This document shows positions 40,473-49,079 of a stretch of DNA of 64,000 nt, piece by piece. The notes beneath the pieces are model-generated. The model worked only from the letters and a program-made list of their open reading frames with translations. It ran no database searches and was not told where the DNA came from. The translations under genes and the position numbers were made by a program. The stretch is from the NCBI RefSeq assembly GCF_900114565.1, contig NZ_FOTM01000003.1:94674-158673 (forward strand). Direction: 5' to 3'. Numbering within the stretch: position 1 is the stretch's first letter; each line of letters begins with the position of its first letter. Origin of the DNA: Leifsonia sp. CL147. GTDB lineage: Bacteria > Actinomycetota > Actinomycetes > Actinomycetales > Microbacteriaceae.

Positions 40473-40886
40473 TCAGAGTCCGACCCACTCCGACTCGCCA
40501 TCGGTGAAGTGCTGTCGCTTCCAGATCGGGACGCGCGCCTTGATGATCTCCACCAGCTCGGCGCAGGCAGCGAACGCCTCGGCTCGATGGGGAGCCGCGA
40601 CTGCGGCGATCAGAGCGAGGTCGCCGATCGTCAACGAGCCGACGCGGTGCTGGGCGGCGACCCGCAGCCCTGTCGTCCGCGCCACCTCCTCGCAGCACTC
40701 GCGGAGGAACTCCTCGGCCTCGGGATGCGCGCGGTAGTCGAGCGACACCACCCCCTTGCCGCCGTCGTGGTCGCGCACGACACCGCGGAACGAGACGACC
40801 GCTCCGGCCTCCGCCTCCCAGACGAACTCATCGACCGTGGAGGGGTCGAGCGGGTCTCCGGTGACGGTCGCCAGTACGATGCTCAC
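40473..40886 (-). CDS. moaE: Molybdopterin synthase catalytic subunit MoaE
   Basis: A 137-residue subunit that converts precursor Z to molybdopterin using MoaD thiocarboxylate. FRGVVRDHDGGKGVVSLDY, AAQHRVGSLTIGDLALIAAV and KARVPIWKRQHFTDGESEWV contain the conserved active-site Arg, His and the lysine pair near the C-terminus. The ATG at 40886 overlaps the stop of moaC-mogA (ATGA). MoaD is encoded elsewhere in the island on the plus strand. Confidence 0.95.
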   Translation of the reverse strand: MSIVLATVTGDPLDPSTVDEFVWEAEAGAVVSFRGVVRDHDGGKGVVSLDYRAHPEAEEFLRECCEEVARTTGLRVAAQHRVGSLTIGDLALIAAVAAPHRAEAFAACAELVEIIKARVPIWKRQHFTDGESEWVGL

Positions 40887-41896
40887 GAGTGATCGCCTCC
40901 CCGCAGCTGGTCCAGCAGGTGCGGGAGGAGCTCGTCCAGTACGGCGAGGCCGTCCACGACGCCGCCGCGCGAACCCGGCAGATTCACGACGAGCGTCGAG
41001 CCGGCCACCCCGACCAGGCCGCGGCTCAGGGCCGCCAGCGGCGTGGCTGCTGCACCCCGGGCGCGCAACGCCTCGGCGACGCCGGGGAGCTGCCGGTCGA
41101 GGACCGCGGCGGTCGCCTCCGGCGTGCGATCGGTGGGGGAGACGCCGGTGCCGCCCGTGCTGATGAGTACCCGGGGACGTTCGGCGACCGCTTGGCGGAG
41201 GGCCGCATCCACGTCGGCGTCCGCGACGACGCGCACCTCGGCCGGGAGGCGCCGCTCGGCGAGCCAGTCGGCGATGACCGGACCGGTCACGTCCTCGTAG
41301 ACGCCGGAGGCGGCGCGCGTGGAGGCGACGAGGACGATGGCGGGGACGGTGGCGCTCGTCGACGGGTCGGCGCTACGCCCGCGCTCCGCGGTCCCACCGC
41401 TGTCCGCGGACGCGCTCTCGGCATCTCTCCGCCAGTCGCCGCGCTTGCCGCCGCTCTTGGCGACGAGCCGCACATCCGTCAGGCTCGCGGCCGGGTCGAC
41501 CGCCTTCACCATGTCGTGGAGGGTGAGCCCGGCGACCGCGACGGCCGTGAGCGCCTCCATCTCGACACCCGTGCGCCCGTGGGTGCGTGCCACCACCTCG
41601 ATCTCGATGACGCCCGCCTCCGCATCCAGCTCGAAGTCGACACGGACGCCGTTCAGCGGCAGGGGATGGCAGAGCGGGATGAGCTCGCTCGTCCGCTTGG
41701 CGCCGCCGATCCCCGCGATGCGCGCGGTGGCCAGCACGTCGGCCTTGGGGAGGTCGTCGGCCGCCACGAGACGGATGACCTCGGGCGTCGTCACGAACCG
41801 CCCGCGCGCTACGGCCTCGCGGTCGGTCTCCGGCTTGCCTCCGACATCGACCATGCGGGCGCGGCCGTCGGCGTCCAGGTGGGTGAGCTGCGTCAT
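40883..41896 (-). CDS. MoaC-MogA (MoaB) fusion protein
   Basis: A 337-residue bifunctional cofactor enzyme. Residues 1-155 are MoaC, cyclic pyranopterin monophosphate synthase (MVDVGGKPETDREAVARG, IAGIGGAKRTSELIPLCHPL, HGRTGVEMEALTAV, DMVKAVDPA). After a 30-residue Ser/Ala/Gly linker, residues about 185-335 are a MogA/MoaB molybdopterin adenylyltransferase domain (VLVASTRAASGVYEDVTGPV, VLISTGGTGVSPTDRTPEA, ALSRGLVGVAGSTLVVNLPG). The fusion joins an early and a late step. It overlaps moeA upstream and moaE downstream by ATGA, so the whole set is tightly coupled. Confidence 0.93.
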   Translation of the reverse strand: MTQLTHLDADGRARMVDVGGKPETDREAVARGRFVTTPEVIRLVAADDLPKADVLATARIAGIGGAKRTSELIPLCHPLPLNGVRVDFELDAEAGVIEIEVVARTHGRTGVEMEALTAVAVAGLTLHDMVKAVDPAASLTDVRLVAKSGGKRGDWRRDAESASADSGGTAERGRSADPSTSATVPAIVLVASTRAASGVYEDVTGPVIADWLAERRLPAEVRVVADADVDAALRQAVAERPRVLISTGGTGVSPTDRTPEATAAVLDRQLPGVAEALRARGAAATPLAALSRGLVGVAGSTLVVNLPGSRGGVVDGLAVLDELLPHLLDQLRGGDHS

Positions 41897-43122
41897 AGCG
41901 TCCAGACTGTCACGACCGAGCCCGCGTCGAGGGACTCCGTCTCGGTGGGCAGGTCGATGAGCACGTCGGCCTTGGCCATCCCGGCGACCAGATGCGACGA
42001 CGGACCCGACACGGGAGCGACGCCCCCCGCGTCGTCCAGTCGCCCGCGGAGGAACTGGCGCCGGCCGGCCACCGACCGAACCGGCTCGCTCAGCGCAGCC
42101 TGCCGCGGAGCCACCGCGGGCAGCCCGGCCGCTTCGCGCAGCGGCCCGCGCAGGAACACGACGAACGACACCTGCGTGCTCACCGGATTGCCGGGGAAGG
42201 CGAGGACCGGCACCCCGTCCACCACGGCGGTCGCCTGGGGGCCGCCGGGCTGCATGGCGACCGTGGCGACGTCTGCGCCGCGCGGGAGCAGCACCTCCCG
42301 GACGACCTCGTAGGCGCCCTTCGAGATCCCGCCGGAGGTGATCACGAGGTCGCTCTGCCGGAGCGCACCGTCGAGGACGCGCTCGAAGGACTCCGGGGCG
42401 TCGTCGCTGCTGGCGCGCACCGAGACGACGGCGCCGGCCTCCTCCACGAGCGCCGCGAGGGCGATGCTGTTCGCGTCGTAGACCTGGCCGAAGCCGGGCG
42501 CACCGCTCCCGACGAGCTCCGATCCGGTGGTCAGGATGCCGACCCGCAGCCGCGCGCGTACCGCCACGTTCTCGACCCCGGTCGCGGCGAGCGCAGCCAG
42601 GTGATGCGGACCCAGCCGCGTGCCTGCCGGGACCAGGACGTCGCCGCGGCGGACGTCGCTGCCGCGCTCGCGCACGTACTCGCCGGGAGCGCGCGAACGG
42701 CGGACCTCGACCACCGCCCCGGCGAGGTCGTCGTCGCGGCCCAGCACCAGCTCCGTGTCCTCGACGGGCACGATCGCGTCGGCCCCGCTGGGCACCGGCG
42801 CACCCGTCATGATGCGGAGAGCCGTGCCGGGGACGAGCGTCACCGGGACCGTGTGACCGGCCGGGATGTCGCCGCTCACCTCGAGGGCGACAGGCACCGA
42901 GAGGATGTCGGCCGCGCGCACGGCGTAGCCGTCCATCTGGGAGTTGCGGAACAGCGGCAGGTCGACCTCCGACCGCAGCTCGTCCACGGTCACCCGGCCG
43001 ACGGCGCGGTCGAGCGGGACGGTCTCGGCTGCGGGTTCCTCGGAGAGCGGCTCGAGCATCCGCGCCACGATCCCGGCATGCTCCTCGACGGTGCGCGGCG
43101 GCGCGGACAGGTCGCGTGTCAT
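41893..43122 (-). CDS. moeA: Molybdopterin molybdotransferase MoeA
   Basis: Inserts molybdenum into adenylylated molybdopterin. The 409-residue protein shows LPLFRNSQMDGYAVRAAD (catalytic region), IMTGAPVPSGADAIVPVEDT, VGILTTGSELVG, QVYDANSIALAALVEEAG, DLVITSGGISKGAYEVV and VLAFPGNPVSTQVSF, all typical MoeA blocks. The ATG at 43122 was chosen because it directly precedes the conserved N-terminal helix; longer frames upstream are weak. It is coupled to moaC-mogA by ATGA overlap and lies 31 bp after moeB. Confidence 0.95.
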   Translation of the reverse strand: MTRDLSAPPRTVEEHAGIVARMLEPLSEEPAAETVPLDRAVGRVTVDELRSEVDLPLFRNSQMDGYAVRAADILSVPVALEVSGDIPAGHTVPVTLVPGTALRIMTGAPVPSGADAIVPVEDTELVLGRDDDLAGAVVEVRRSRAPGEYVRERGSDVRRGDVLVPAGTRLGPHHLAALAATGVENVAVRARLRVGILTTGSELVGSGAPGFGQVYDANSIALAALVEEAGAVVSVRASSDDAPESFERVLDGALRQSDLVITSGGISKGAYEVVREVLLPRGADVATVAMQPGGPQATAVVDGVPVLAFPGNPVSTQVSFVVFLRGPLREAAGLPAVAPRQAALSEPVRSVAGRRQFLRGRLDDAGGVAPVSGPSSHLVAGMAKADVLIDLPTETESLDAGSVVTVWTL

Positions 43123-43153
43123 ACGCTCAGTATCCCGCGAAGGGGCGTGCCGG

Positions 43154-44284
43154 TCAGTACCGGGGGACCTCCGGGTCGACGTCCCGGGACCAGGCGTCGA
43201 TCCCACCCGCGAGGACGACGCCGCGCGTCCCCACCGCGGCGAGCAGCCGCCGGGCGGTCTCCGCCCGGATCCCGAGGTGGCAGACGATCACCAGCGGATC
43301 CGCCGGCAGCCGCACCGCGACGCCCGCCGGGTCGGCCTGCACCACCCGCAAGGGAACCAGCAGCGACCCGGGGAGCGACGCGACGTCCGCCTCCCACGGC
43401 TCCCGCACATCCAGCAGTGTGTGCGGCTCACCCGCGAGCAGGCGTGCGTGGAGCTCCGCCGGCGACATCGTGTCCGTGACGCCGCAGAACAGGTCGTAGT
43501 CGATCAGCTCCGTCACCGGCGCCGCCTGCGGATCGCGTTCGTACGCGAGCTCGCGGAACGTCCCGCGCAGCGCATCGTGCACGACGACGCGGCCGAGGAG
43601 CGGTTCGCCTGTCCCGGTCACCAGCTTGATCGCCTCGCCCACCAGGAGGCTCCCGATCACGCCGCACACCGAGGGCAGCGCCCCGGCCTCTGCGCAACTG
43701 GCGACGGTGCCGGGAGCCGGCGGGACCGGGAACAGATCGCGGTATGTCGGTCCCTGCGCCGCCCAGCTCAGCCCCGCTTGTCCACCCGTCTGGTGGACGG
43801 CACCCCATACGACCGGGATGCGGGCGAGTGTCGCCGCGTCGTCCACCAGGTACCGGGTGGGGAAGTTGTCGCTGCCGTCGAGCACCAGGTCGAAGCCCGC
43901 GAGGATCCCTGGCGCGTTCTCCGCGGTCAGCCGCTCGGCGAAGATCCGCACCTCGGTCTCGGCGTCGAGCGCGTGCACGGCTGCCGCGGCGGACTCCACC
44001 TTGGATCGCCCGACGGCCCTCGGCGTGTGGATGCTCTGCCGCGGCAGGTTGCTCAGCTCGACCCGGTCGTCGTCCACGATGCCGATCGTCCCGAATCCGG
44101 CCGACGCCAGCAGCGGGAGCACGGCGGATCCGAGTCCGCCAGCGCCGACGACGAGCACCCGCGCGTTGCGCAGCCGGCGCTGGGCGAGCGGTCCGAATCC
44201 CGGCAGCTGCGTCGTGCGCGCGTACCGCGCCGCGCGCTCAGCGGTCAGCTCGGGGCCGGGTTCGACCAGAGGCGGAAGGGACAT
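43154..44284 (-). CDS. MoeB/MoeZ adenylyltransferase-rhodanese (MoaD/ThiS activating)
   Basis: E1-like enzyme that adenylates the C-terminus of MoaD and, through its rhodanese domain, can pass sulfur to it. The E1 domain (residues about 10-250) shows RVLVVGAGGLGSAVLPLLAS, DDDRVELSNLPRQSIH and DGSDNFPTRYLVDDA. The C-terminal rhodanese (about 275-376) has TLLDVREPWE and the active-site loop VIVCHLGIRAE with Cys. The first CxxC of MoeB zinc sites is replaced by TYRDLFP, as in mycobacterial MoeZ. The ATG at 44284 was preferred over an upstream TTG because GAGGA precedes it. Confidence 0.92.
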   Translation of the reverse strand: MSLPPLVEPGPELTAERAARYARTTQLPGFGPLAQRRLRNARVLVVGAGGLGSAVLPLLASAGFGTIGIVDDDRVELSNLPRQSIHTPRAVGRSKVESAAAAVHALDAETEVRIFAERLTAENAPGILAGFDLVLDGSDNFPTRYLVDDAATLARIPVVWGAVHQTGGQAGLSWAAQGPTYRDLFPVPPAPGTVASCAEAGALPSVCGVIGSLLVGEAIKLVTGTGEPLLGRVVVHDALRGTFRELAYERDPQAAPVTELIDYDLFCGVTDTMSPAELHARLLAGEPHTLLDVREPWEADVASLPGSLLVPLRVVQADPAGVAVRLPADPLVIVCHLGIRAETARRLLAAVGTRGVVLAGGIDAWSRDVDPEVPRY

Positions 44285-44313
44285 GTCCTCAGCCAATCAC
44301 ACTGCGCCGGCGC

Positions 44314-45840
44314 TCACGCCACCGTCACCTGGATGCTGTGCAGCCCCGTCGCGCCGTCGGGAACGACGTCGCGGACCGTCGAGGTCTGCACCATCCCCTT
44401 CGCATCGGTCGCCCGCACCCGCAGCGTGTGCGTGCCGGGAGTCGCCTGCCACGCGTACCGCCACTGGCGCCAGGTGTCGGGGGAGATCGCGTCGGCGAGC
44501 GTCGCCTCCTGCCATTCGCCCTCGTCCACGCGCACGTGCACAGCGCTCACCCCCACGTGCTGCGACCAGGCGACTCCGGCGACGGTGACCGTCCCCGCGT
44601 TCACCTGTCGTCCCGACGCGGGCACGTCGATTCGCGATGACAGCTTCACCGGTCCGCGCTCCGACCAGCCGCGGTCGGTCCAGTACGCCGTGTGCTGGTC
44701 GAAGCGGGTGACCTCCAGCGAGACGACCCACTTGGTCGCGGAGACGTAGCCGTACAGCCCGGGCACGACCATCCGGACCGGGTAGCCGTGCTCGAGCGGA
44801 AGCGGCTGCCCGTTCATCCCGACCGCGAGGATGGCGTTGCGCCCGTCGGTGAGGGCTTCGATCGGGGTGCCGGCGGTCCAGCCGTCCTGGCTCGTCGAGA
44901 GGACCATATCGGCCTCCGGCTTGGGCTTCGCGCGGGCGAGGAGATGCCGGATGGGGTAGCCGAGCCAGGTGGCGTTGCCGATGAGGTCGCCGCCCACCTC
45001 ATTGGAGACGCAGGTGAGGGTCGTCGTGGACTCTTCCAGCGGGAGCGCCAGCAGTTCGGCGAAGGTCAGCTCCACCTCGTGCTCGACCATCCCGGTGATC
45101 TTCAAGCGCCAGTCCTCCGGCGCGATACCGGGGATCTGCAACGCCGTATCGATGCGGTAGAAGTCGGCGTTCGGCGTGATGAGCGGCGAAAGGCCCGGGA
45201 TGTCGAACGACGCGCCCGGCGGAATCGGCGGCGCCGTGCGCGCGGGCCGCGGCAGGTGGAACGCCGCTCGGGCGGCCGACGCCGCGCGGAAACCGCCGGC
45301 GACCGCCTGGCCGACCACGAGCGCGACCGCCCCGGCCGTGGCGGTCGCCGCCGAGGTGGTGAGGAAGCGCCGCCGGCTCACGCGCCCGAGCGGAGCCACG
45401 CGCGTCGGCTGCGTGTCGCGCAGCATCCCGATGAGCCAGCCGAGCAGCAGGATGCCGACCAGCGCTGCAAGGGCCGAGGGCACCGCATCCACGATGCCGT
45501 TGCCGGAACGCGTGACGGCCGCCAGCACGCCGACAGCGCCCCCGGCCCCGATCAGGATGCGGCCCACCGGCGGCCGCACGCGTTCCAGCCAGCCGGCCAG
45601 CCCGGCGCCGATGATGACGACGACGGCCAGCGACACGATGAGGAAGGCCTTGTCGCCCGTGCCGAACAGGCCGATCACGGCCTCCTTCACCCATCCGGGC
45701 GCGAGATCGATCAGCAGGGCGCCCACGGTGAGGACGGGACTGCCGTTCTGCACGACGAACGCGCTCACGAGTTCGGCGGCACCCACGCCCGCGAGTACGC
45801 TCGCGACGCCCGCGCCTGCTGGCCGCCAGAAGTCCGTCAT
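44314..45840 (-). CDS. Membrane-anchored sulfite oxidase-family molybdoenzyme
   Basis: A 508-residue protein. The first 125 residues hold three to four transmembrane helices. A Tat-like RRRFLTTSAATATAGAVALV stretch with a further hydrophobic helix at about 149-175 follows. The extracytoplasmic Mo domain then has TTLTCVSNEVGG with the Mo-ligand cysteine, and a C-terminal Mo-co dimerisation domain (GTVTVAGVAWSQHVGVSAVH, GTHTLRVRATDAKGMVQTST). This is the likely main client of the cofactor operon that it heads, 29 bp before moeB. The electron acceptor is not encoded nearby. The substrate (sulfite or another small oxidisable compound) is unproven. Confidence 0.9.
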   Translation of the reverse strand: MTDFWRPAGAGVASVLAGVGAAELVSAFVVQNGSPVLTVGALLIDLAPGWVKEAVIGLFGTGDKAFLIVSLAVVVIIGAGLAGWLERVRPPVGRILIGAGGAVGVLAAVTRSGNGIVDAVPSALAALVGILLLGWLIGMLRDTQPTRVAPLGRVSRRRFLTTSAATATAGAVALVVGQAVAGGFRAASAARAAFHLPRPARTAPPIPPGASFDIPGLSPLITPNADFYRIDTALQIPGIAPEDWRLKITGMVEHEVELTFAELLALPLEESTTTLTCVSNEVGGDLIGNATWLGYPIRHLLARAKPKPEADMVLSTSQDGWTAGTPIEALTDGRNAILAVGMNGQPLPLEHGYPVRMVVPGLYGYVSATKWVVSLEVTRFDQHTAYWTDRGWSERGPVKLSSRIDVPASGRQVNAGTVTVAGVAWSQHVGVSAVHVRVDEGEWQEATLADAISPDTWRQWRYAWQATPGTHTLRVRATDAKGMVQTSTVRDVVPDGATGLHSIQVTVA

Positions 45841-46063
45841 GGGGTAAACCTAAGCCGAATGTCTTCGAGAACGGTGATCATTGCGGTCAATGCGGCCGGG
45901 CCGGGTGATGTCTGCCGAGGGATGAGCCGCTGTTGCGTGGTCAGTCCTCTTGCGTGCATTCGCTGTCCACCCCCAGTAGCTGCGCACCTTCTCGCTCAGG
46001 GACGCCGGATCGAACTCCGTCGAGGGGTCCGCGCGTCGCCTTCACGTTCACCGTGTTACGCAA
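45841..46063. other. Intergenic gap without recognised gene
   Basis: Between the Mo enzyme start and the lipoprotein stop, both on the minus strand. The composition is more mixed than the surroundings. No conserved frame, hairpin of note or RNA gene was seen. The promoter of the minus-strand Mo operon should lie at its left end (about 45845-45900). Confidence 0.4.
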
Positions 46064-46618
46064 TCAGTCCCATTTCCCGCATTCGCTGTAGGCGGAGATG
46101 CCCAACACTTCGGTGCTCGCGAAGAACGAAAGGCCGGCCTTGCGCGGCAGGTCGACGATGATCGAGTGACCTTTCGTGACGTCTTGGGACGGGGGGCCGA
46201 TCTGACGGATGGTGTAGCCGAGCTTTTCCCAGTAGGCGCGCACCTTCGCCACCGGCGGATACGGATCGATGGGACTTCCCGGGGCCGCGTCCTGCCACAC
46301 TGTGATCGAATACTGTTCGGAGGTGGCGGGCATATCACATGCTTGGAGGGCCCACCCAGCGCGGTTGATGGGGTCGAAGACCCTCGGTGGCACCCCGTCG
46401 TCCAGCCATTCGCCGCCCATGAGCTGGACCAGGTCGTTGACTTGTTCGAGGGTGTCGTCGAGCAGTTGGTCCTGGGTCTTGGTGGATAGTCCGTTGGGCG
46501 GTGACAGGACGTCATCTCCGGGGTTGGTCATGGTTCCTCCTGGGTAGAAACAGCCGGTCATCACGATGAGCGCCGCAATCATGATGAGGGCGGCACGAAT
46601 GCTGCGGGTGGGGGTCAT
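46064..46618 (-). CDS. Lipoprotein of the WXG100/DUF1023 module
   Basis: A 184-residue predicted lipoprotein. A short signal peptide IRAALIMIAALIVMTGC ends in lipobox MTGC (Cys about 23). The mature part contains KTQDQLLDDTLEQVNDLVQ, GGEWLDDGVPPRVFDPINRA, DMPATSEQYSITVWQDAA and ends AYSECGKWD, with paired cysteines likely forming a disulfide. The ATG at 46618 immediately follows the stop of the large hydrolase gene, so the two are co-translated. Single-domain lipoproteins in this position could be immunity or surface partners of the large protein. That is a hypothesis; composition is less GC-rich than the chromosome average. Confidence 0.8.
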   Translation of the reverse strand: MTPTRSIRAALIMIAALIVMTGCFYPGGTMTNPGDDVLSPPNGLSTKTQDQLLDDTLEQVNDLVQLMGGEWLDDGVPPRVFDPINRAGWALQACDMPATSEQYSITVWQDAAPGSPIDPYPPVAKVRAYWEKLGYTIRQIGPPSQDVTKGHSIIVDLPRKAGLSFFASTEVLGISAYSECGKWD

Positions 46619-48667
46619 CTACTTCTTGCCTGCTCCGGGCTTGCTGGCGCCGCCGTTGATCTTGCCGTCCAGGCCCAGAGCTGCTGCGGCAGCGTTGTGA
46701 AGGGCTTCTGTGTCCTTGTCGAGGTAACCGTGTCCTTTGCTCGCGTGGTCATCCATCGGGTTGAACCAATTACCGGTGTCATTCCCGTGCCCGATGACAT
46801 CATGCCCGTCGACAGGTTGAAGCTTGTGGGCCGGATCGCCCTCGGAGGAGAACCCCCGTGCACCGAAGTCGCGGTCTCTCGGGTCCAGCCGTCCGGAGAT
46901 GCCCCGGCCGGTGTCCGCCCAATGGTCCTGTGAGGACTGGCTGGCATAGACGTGTTGGCCGCCACCGTCTACGTGCAGGGACTTCACGTTGTGGAGGTCC
47001 TGCTCGACCCCAGCGGAAGCCAGCAGCACGACCGACTGCACGTTGTGGGCCAGGTCACTGACTGCATTACCGATCACCGTGGTGCCATAGGAGTGGCCCA
47101 TCACTGAGGTAAACGGTGTGGGGTTATCACCCAGGATGGAGTCTGCGGCCCACTGCCCATCCAGCTCCCGCGACAACCGGGCGGCTCCCGCGCGTGCCCG
47201 GTCGCCCTGCCCCACGCTGTCATTCCCGGGCGGTTCGTACCCGATCCACGCCACCACCATGTGCGCAACACCGCGCTCGAGCCCCTGCTGCTCCTTGTAG
47301 ACATCGAGCGTGACACCCGCCCAGCCTTCAAGCCGTCCGGGTTCGCCGAGTTTGCTGTTCATCCCGGGGACCATCCAGGTGACTTTCCCGGACTTCTCGG
47401 CGTTGGTGTCTCCGATCGCGACCGCGGCCAGGGGTGGGTCGTGGCGGAGGTTGTAGGAGAGCAGTCCACGCGGTGGCTTCTGCGCTTTGGCGAGTTTCTC
47501 GTAGTCGAGGGCGGTGCCGCCCTCGATCTTGTGGATGCCGAGCGCCTTGAGGATGTCGGTGAGGGTCTTGCCCTGGGCGGAGGTGGGACTGATGGTGGAG
47601 TCGTTCAGGTCGCGCTGCAGCTGGATCGCGTTGGCGTGGATGCGGGTGTCCGCGTCGAGGCCAGGCAGGTTGCCGATGACCGCCGGCGCGGACTGGCACC
47701 ACTGTTCGCGGAGCTCGGGGGAGAGGTTCTTCCACCAGGTCGCCGCGGTCTCTGCCCGAGGCGGCTTGTCCCACAACTTCTGGACCAGCTGCGGGTCTCG
47801 GGCGAGCATCCTCGACAGCTCGCGCGGGGTCAAGGTCAGCAGGCCCATCTCGGCCGGGGCCGGGACAGAAGAGGTCGCAGCCGCAGTGACCGTGGAGGTG
47901 GTGGGTGGGCCGACGCGCGCGAAGGCGCTGACCGTTGTGACGAAATCGCTCAGCTCGCCCGGTGCCACCGCCGGCATCGCACCGTGCAGGGTGGCCTCCA
48001 GCGCACGGACGAAGACCGTTTCGTCCGCGTCGTACTGCTCCTCTGCGTCGCGCGCCGCGATTCTGGCCCGCTCCAGACGCTCCTGCGCATCCTCGAGCCG
48101 GCTCTGCGCGAAGCGGAGCTCGAGGTTCGCGTCATCGGCGTGGCGGCGCGCCGCCGCGACGTCCGAACCGGTGGGAACGTGCGTGCCCGGGGGCGGCGGG
48201 GTGGCGGCGTACTGCTTCTGCGTCCTCTCCAGCAGCGCCAGCGCCGCCAGCACAGCGGCGTGTTCGGCGGACAGGGCGCTCAGCGAGGCCTCGGCGCTTG
48301 CGATGTCCTCCAGCGCCTCCTCGGCCGCCTGCAACGCCGCATCGGCTGCACCCTGACTGCCCCACATCGCCGAGGCCCACCTGTGCGACGCATCGCGGGC
48401 CTCCGAGAACCGTTTCGACGTCGCCCGGCACGCCAGGCTCACCGAACCCAACCGCTCGCCGAAGACAGTCGCCGCCTCCCCGGACCAATACGGTTCACCG
48501 ACTCGTTCCACCACCTCAGCGAGCCGGTCCGCACGGTGCCACAACCACTCCGCCACCGAGTTGAACTCCTGAGACCGCCAACCGACGGCGTCCACGTCTC
48601 CCGGTGTCGGGTCATCGTCCAACCCGACCGGCGACCAATCCGTCGATTCAGACCGCACGAAGCGCAC
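46619..48667 (-). CDS. Large WXG-like/coiled-coil protein with C-terminal DUF1023 alpha/beta hydrolase
   Basis: About 682 residues. The N-terminal about 90 residues resemble a WXG100-type helical hairpin (AEWLWHRADRLAEVVERVGE, PYWSGEAATVFGERLGSVS). A long Ala/Glu coiled coil follows (about 120-230), then a linker with ELSRMLARDPQLVQKLWDKP. The last about 300 residues are a DUF1023 hydrolase (VTWMVPGMNSKLGEPGRLEG, HMVVAWIGYEPPG, and nucleophile elbow VMGHSYGTTVIGNAV), ending GHGYLDKDTEALHNAAAAAL. The start was set at GTG 48667; GTG 48658 is equally possible. The layout fits a type VII secretion substrate with an enzymatic C-terminus. Confidence 0.8.
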   Translation of the reverse strand: MRFVRSESTDWSPVGLDDDPTPGDVDAVGWRSQEFNSVAEWLWHRADRLAEVVERVGEPYWSGEAATVFGERLGSVSLACRATSKRFSEARDASHRWASAMWGSQGAADAALQAAEEALEDIASAEASLSALSAEHAAVLAALALLERTQKQYAATPPPPGTHVPTGSDVAAARRHADDANLELRFAQSRLEDAQERLERARIAARDAEEQYDADETVFVRALEATLHGAMPAVAPGELSDFVTTVSAFARVGPPTTSTVTAAATSSVPAPAEMGLLTLTPRELSRMLARDPQLVQKLWDKPPRAETAATWWKNLSPELREQWCQSAPAVIGNLPGLDADTRIHANAIQLQRDLNDSTISPTSAQGKTLTDILKALGIHKIEGGTALDYEKLAKAQKPPRGLLSYNLRHDPPLAAVAIGDTNAEKSGKVTWMVPGMNSKLGEPGRLEGWAGVTLDVYKEQQGLERGVAHMVVAWIGYEPPGNDSVGQGDRARAGAARLSRELDGQWAADSILGDNPTPFTSVMGHSYGTTVIGNAVSDLAHNVQSVVLLASAGVEQDLHNVKSLHVDGGGQHVYASQSSQDHWADTGRGISGRLDPRDRDFGARGFSSEGDPAHKLQPVDGHDVIGHGNDTGNWFNPMDDHASKGHGYLDKDTEALHNAAAAALGLDGKINGGASKPGAGKK

Positions 48668-48938
48668 CCCCGGCGAAACCCTCGGCACTCTTCGCATCAC
48701 GCTGCTCATACACATCAGCCGCGGTGCCCAGCGCCTCGCTCAACGCGTCGATGCTCTCCGTCATCGTCGCAAGGGCCGGATGCCAGTACCCGTCGAACTG
48801 CTCGAAGGCACCCGTCGACCGGCGGGCGCCGAGACGGCCCGCGACAGGAGAGGACCTCCTGCGCTCCGCGTTCGCTTCGTGCAGCGACTGCGCGTTCGCC
48901 CGCAACTGCTCGGTATCGACTTCGACCTTTGTGCCCAC
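48648..48938 (-). CDS. WXG100-superfamily-like small protein
   Basis: A 96-residue helical protein, VDTEQLRANAQSLHEANAER, then FDGYWHPALATMTESIDALS, followed by AADVYEQRDAKSAEGFAGG. It has two amphipathic helices with a central W-x-P instead of W-x-G and a C-terminal Y/E segment reminiscent of the YxxxD/E secretion signal (YEQRD). It directly precedes and overlaps the DUF1023 gene, the typical order of an ESX-type chaperone partner and its cargo. No ESX membrane-machinery gene (EccC) is in the window. Confidence 0.75.
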   Translation of the reverse strand: MGTKVEVDTEQLRANAQSLHEANAERRRSSPVAGRLGARRSTGAFEQFDGYWHPALATMTESIDALSEALGTAADVYEQRDAKSAEGFAGGALRAV

Positions 48939-49079
48939 TGCTCTCCACCACGTCTCGGAAGGAATCCATCGGCGCCGGAGCGGGAGCTCACAGTGCGTCT
49001 ACCCTCGAAGACGTGACACCGGGCGGTTCATGACGGGCGTCCATGGCACGGACCCCGGCTGTGACAGGCTGGGGGCATC

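Noticed and set aside
45841-46063. Plus-strand frame starting near the Mo enzyme promoter
   Set aside because: It is Cys/Arg-rich without conserved motifs and runs into the antisense of the lipoprotein gene; treated as non-coding.
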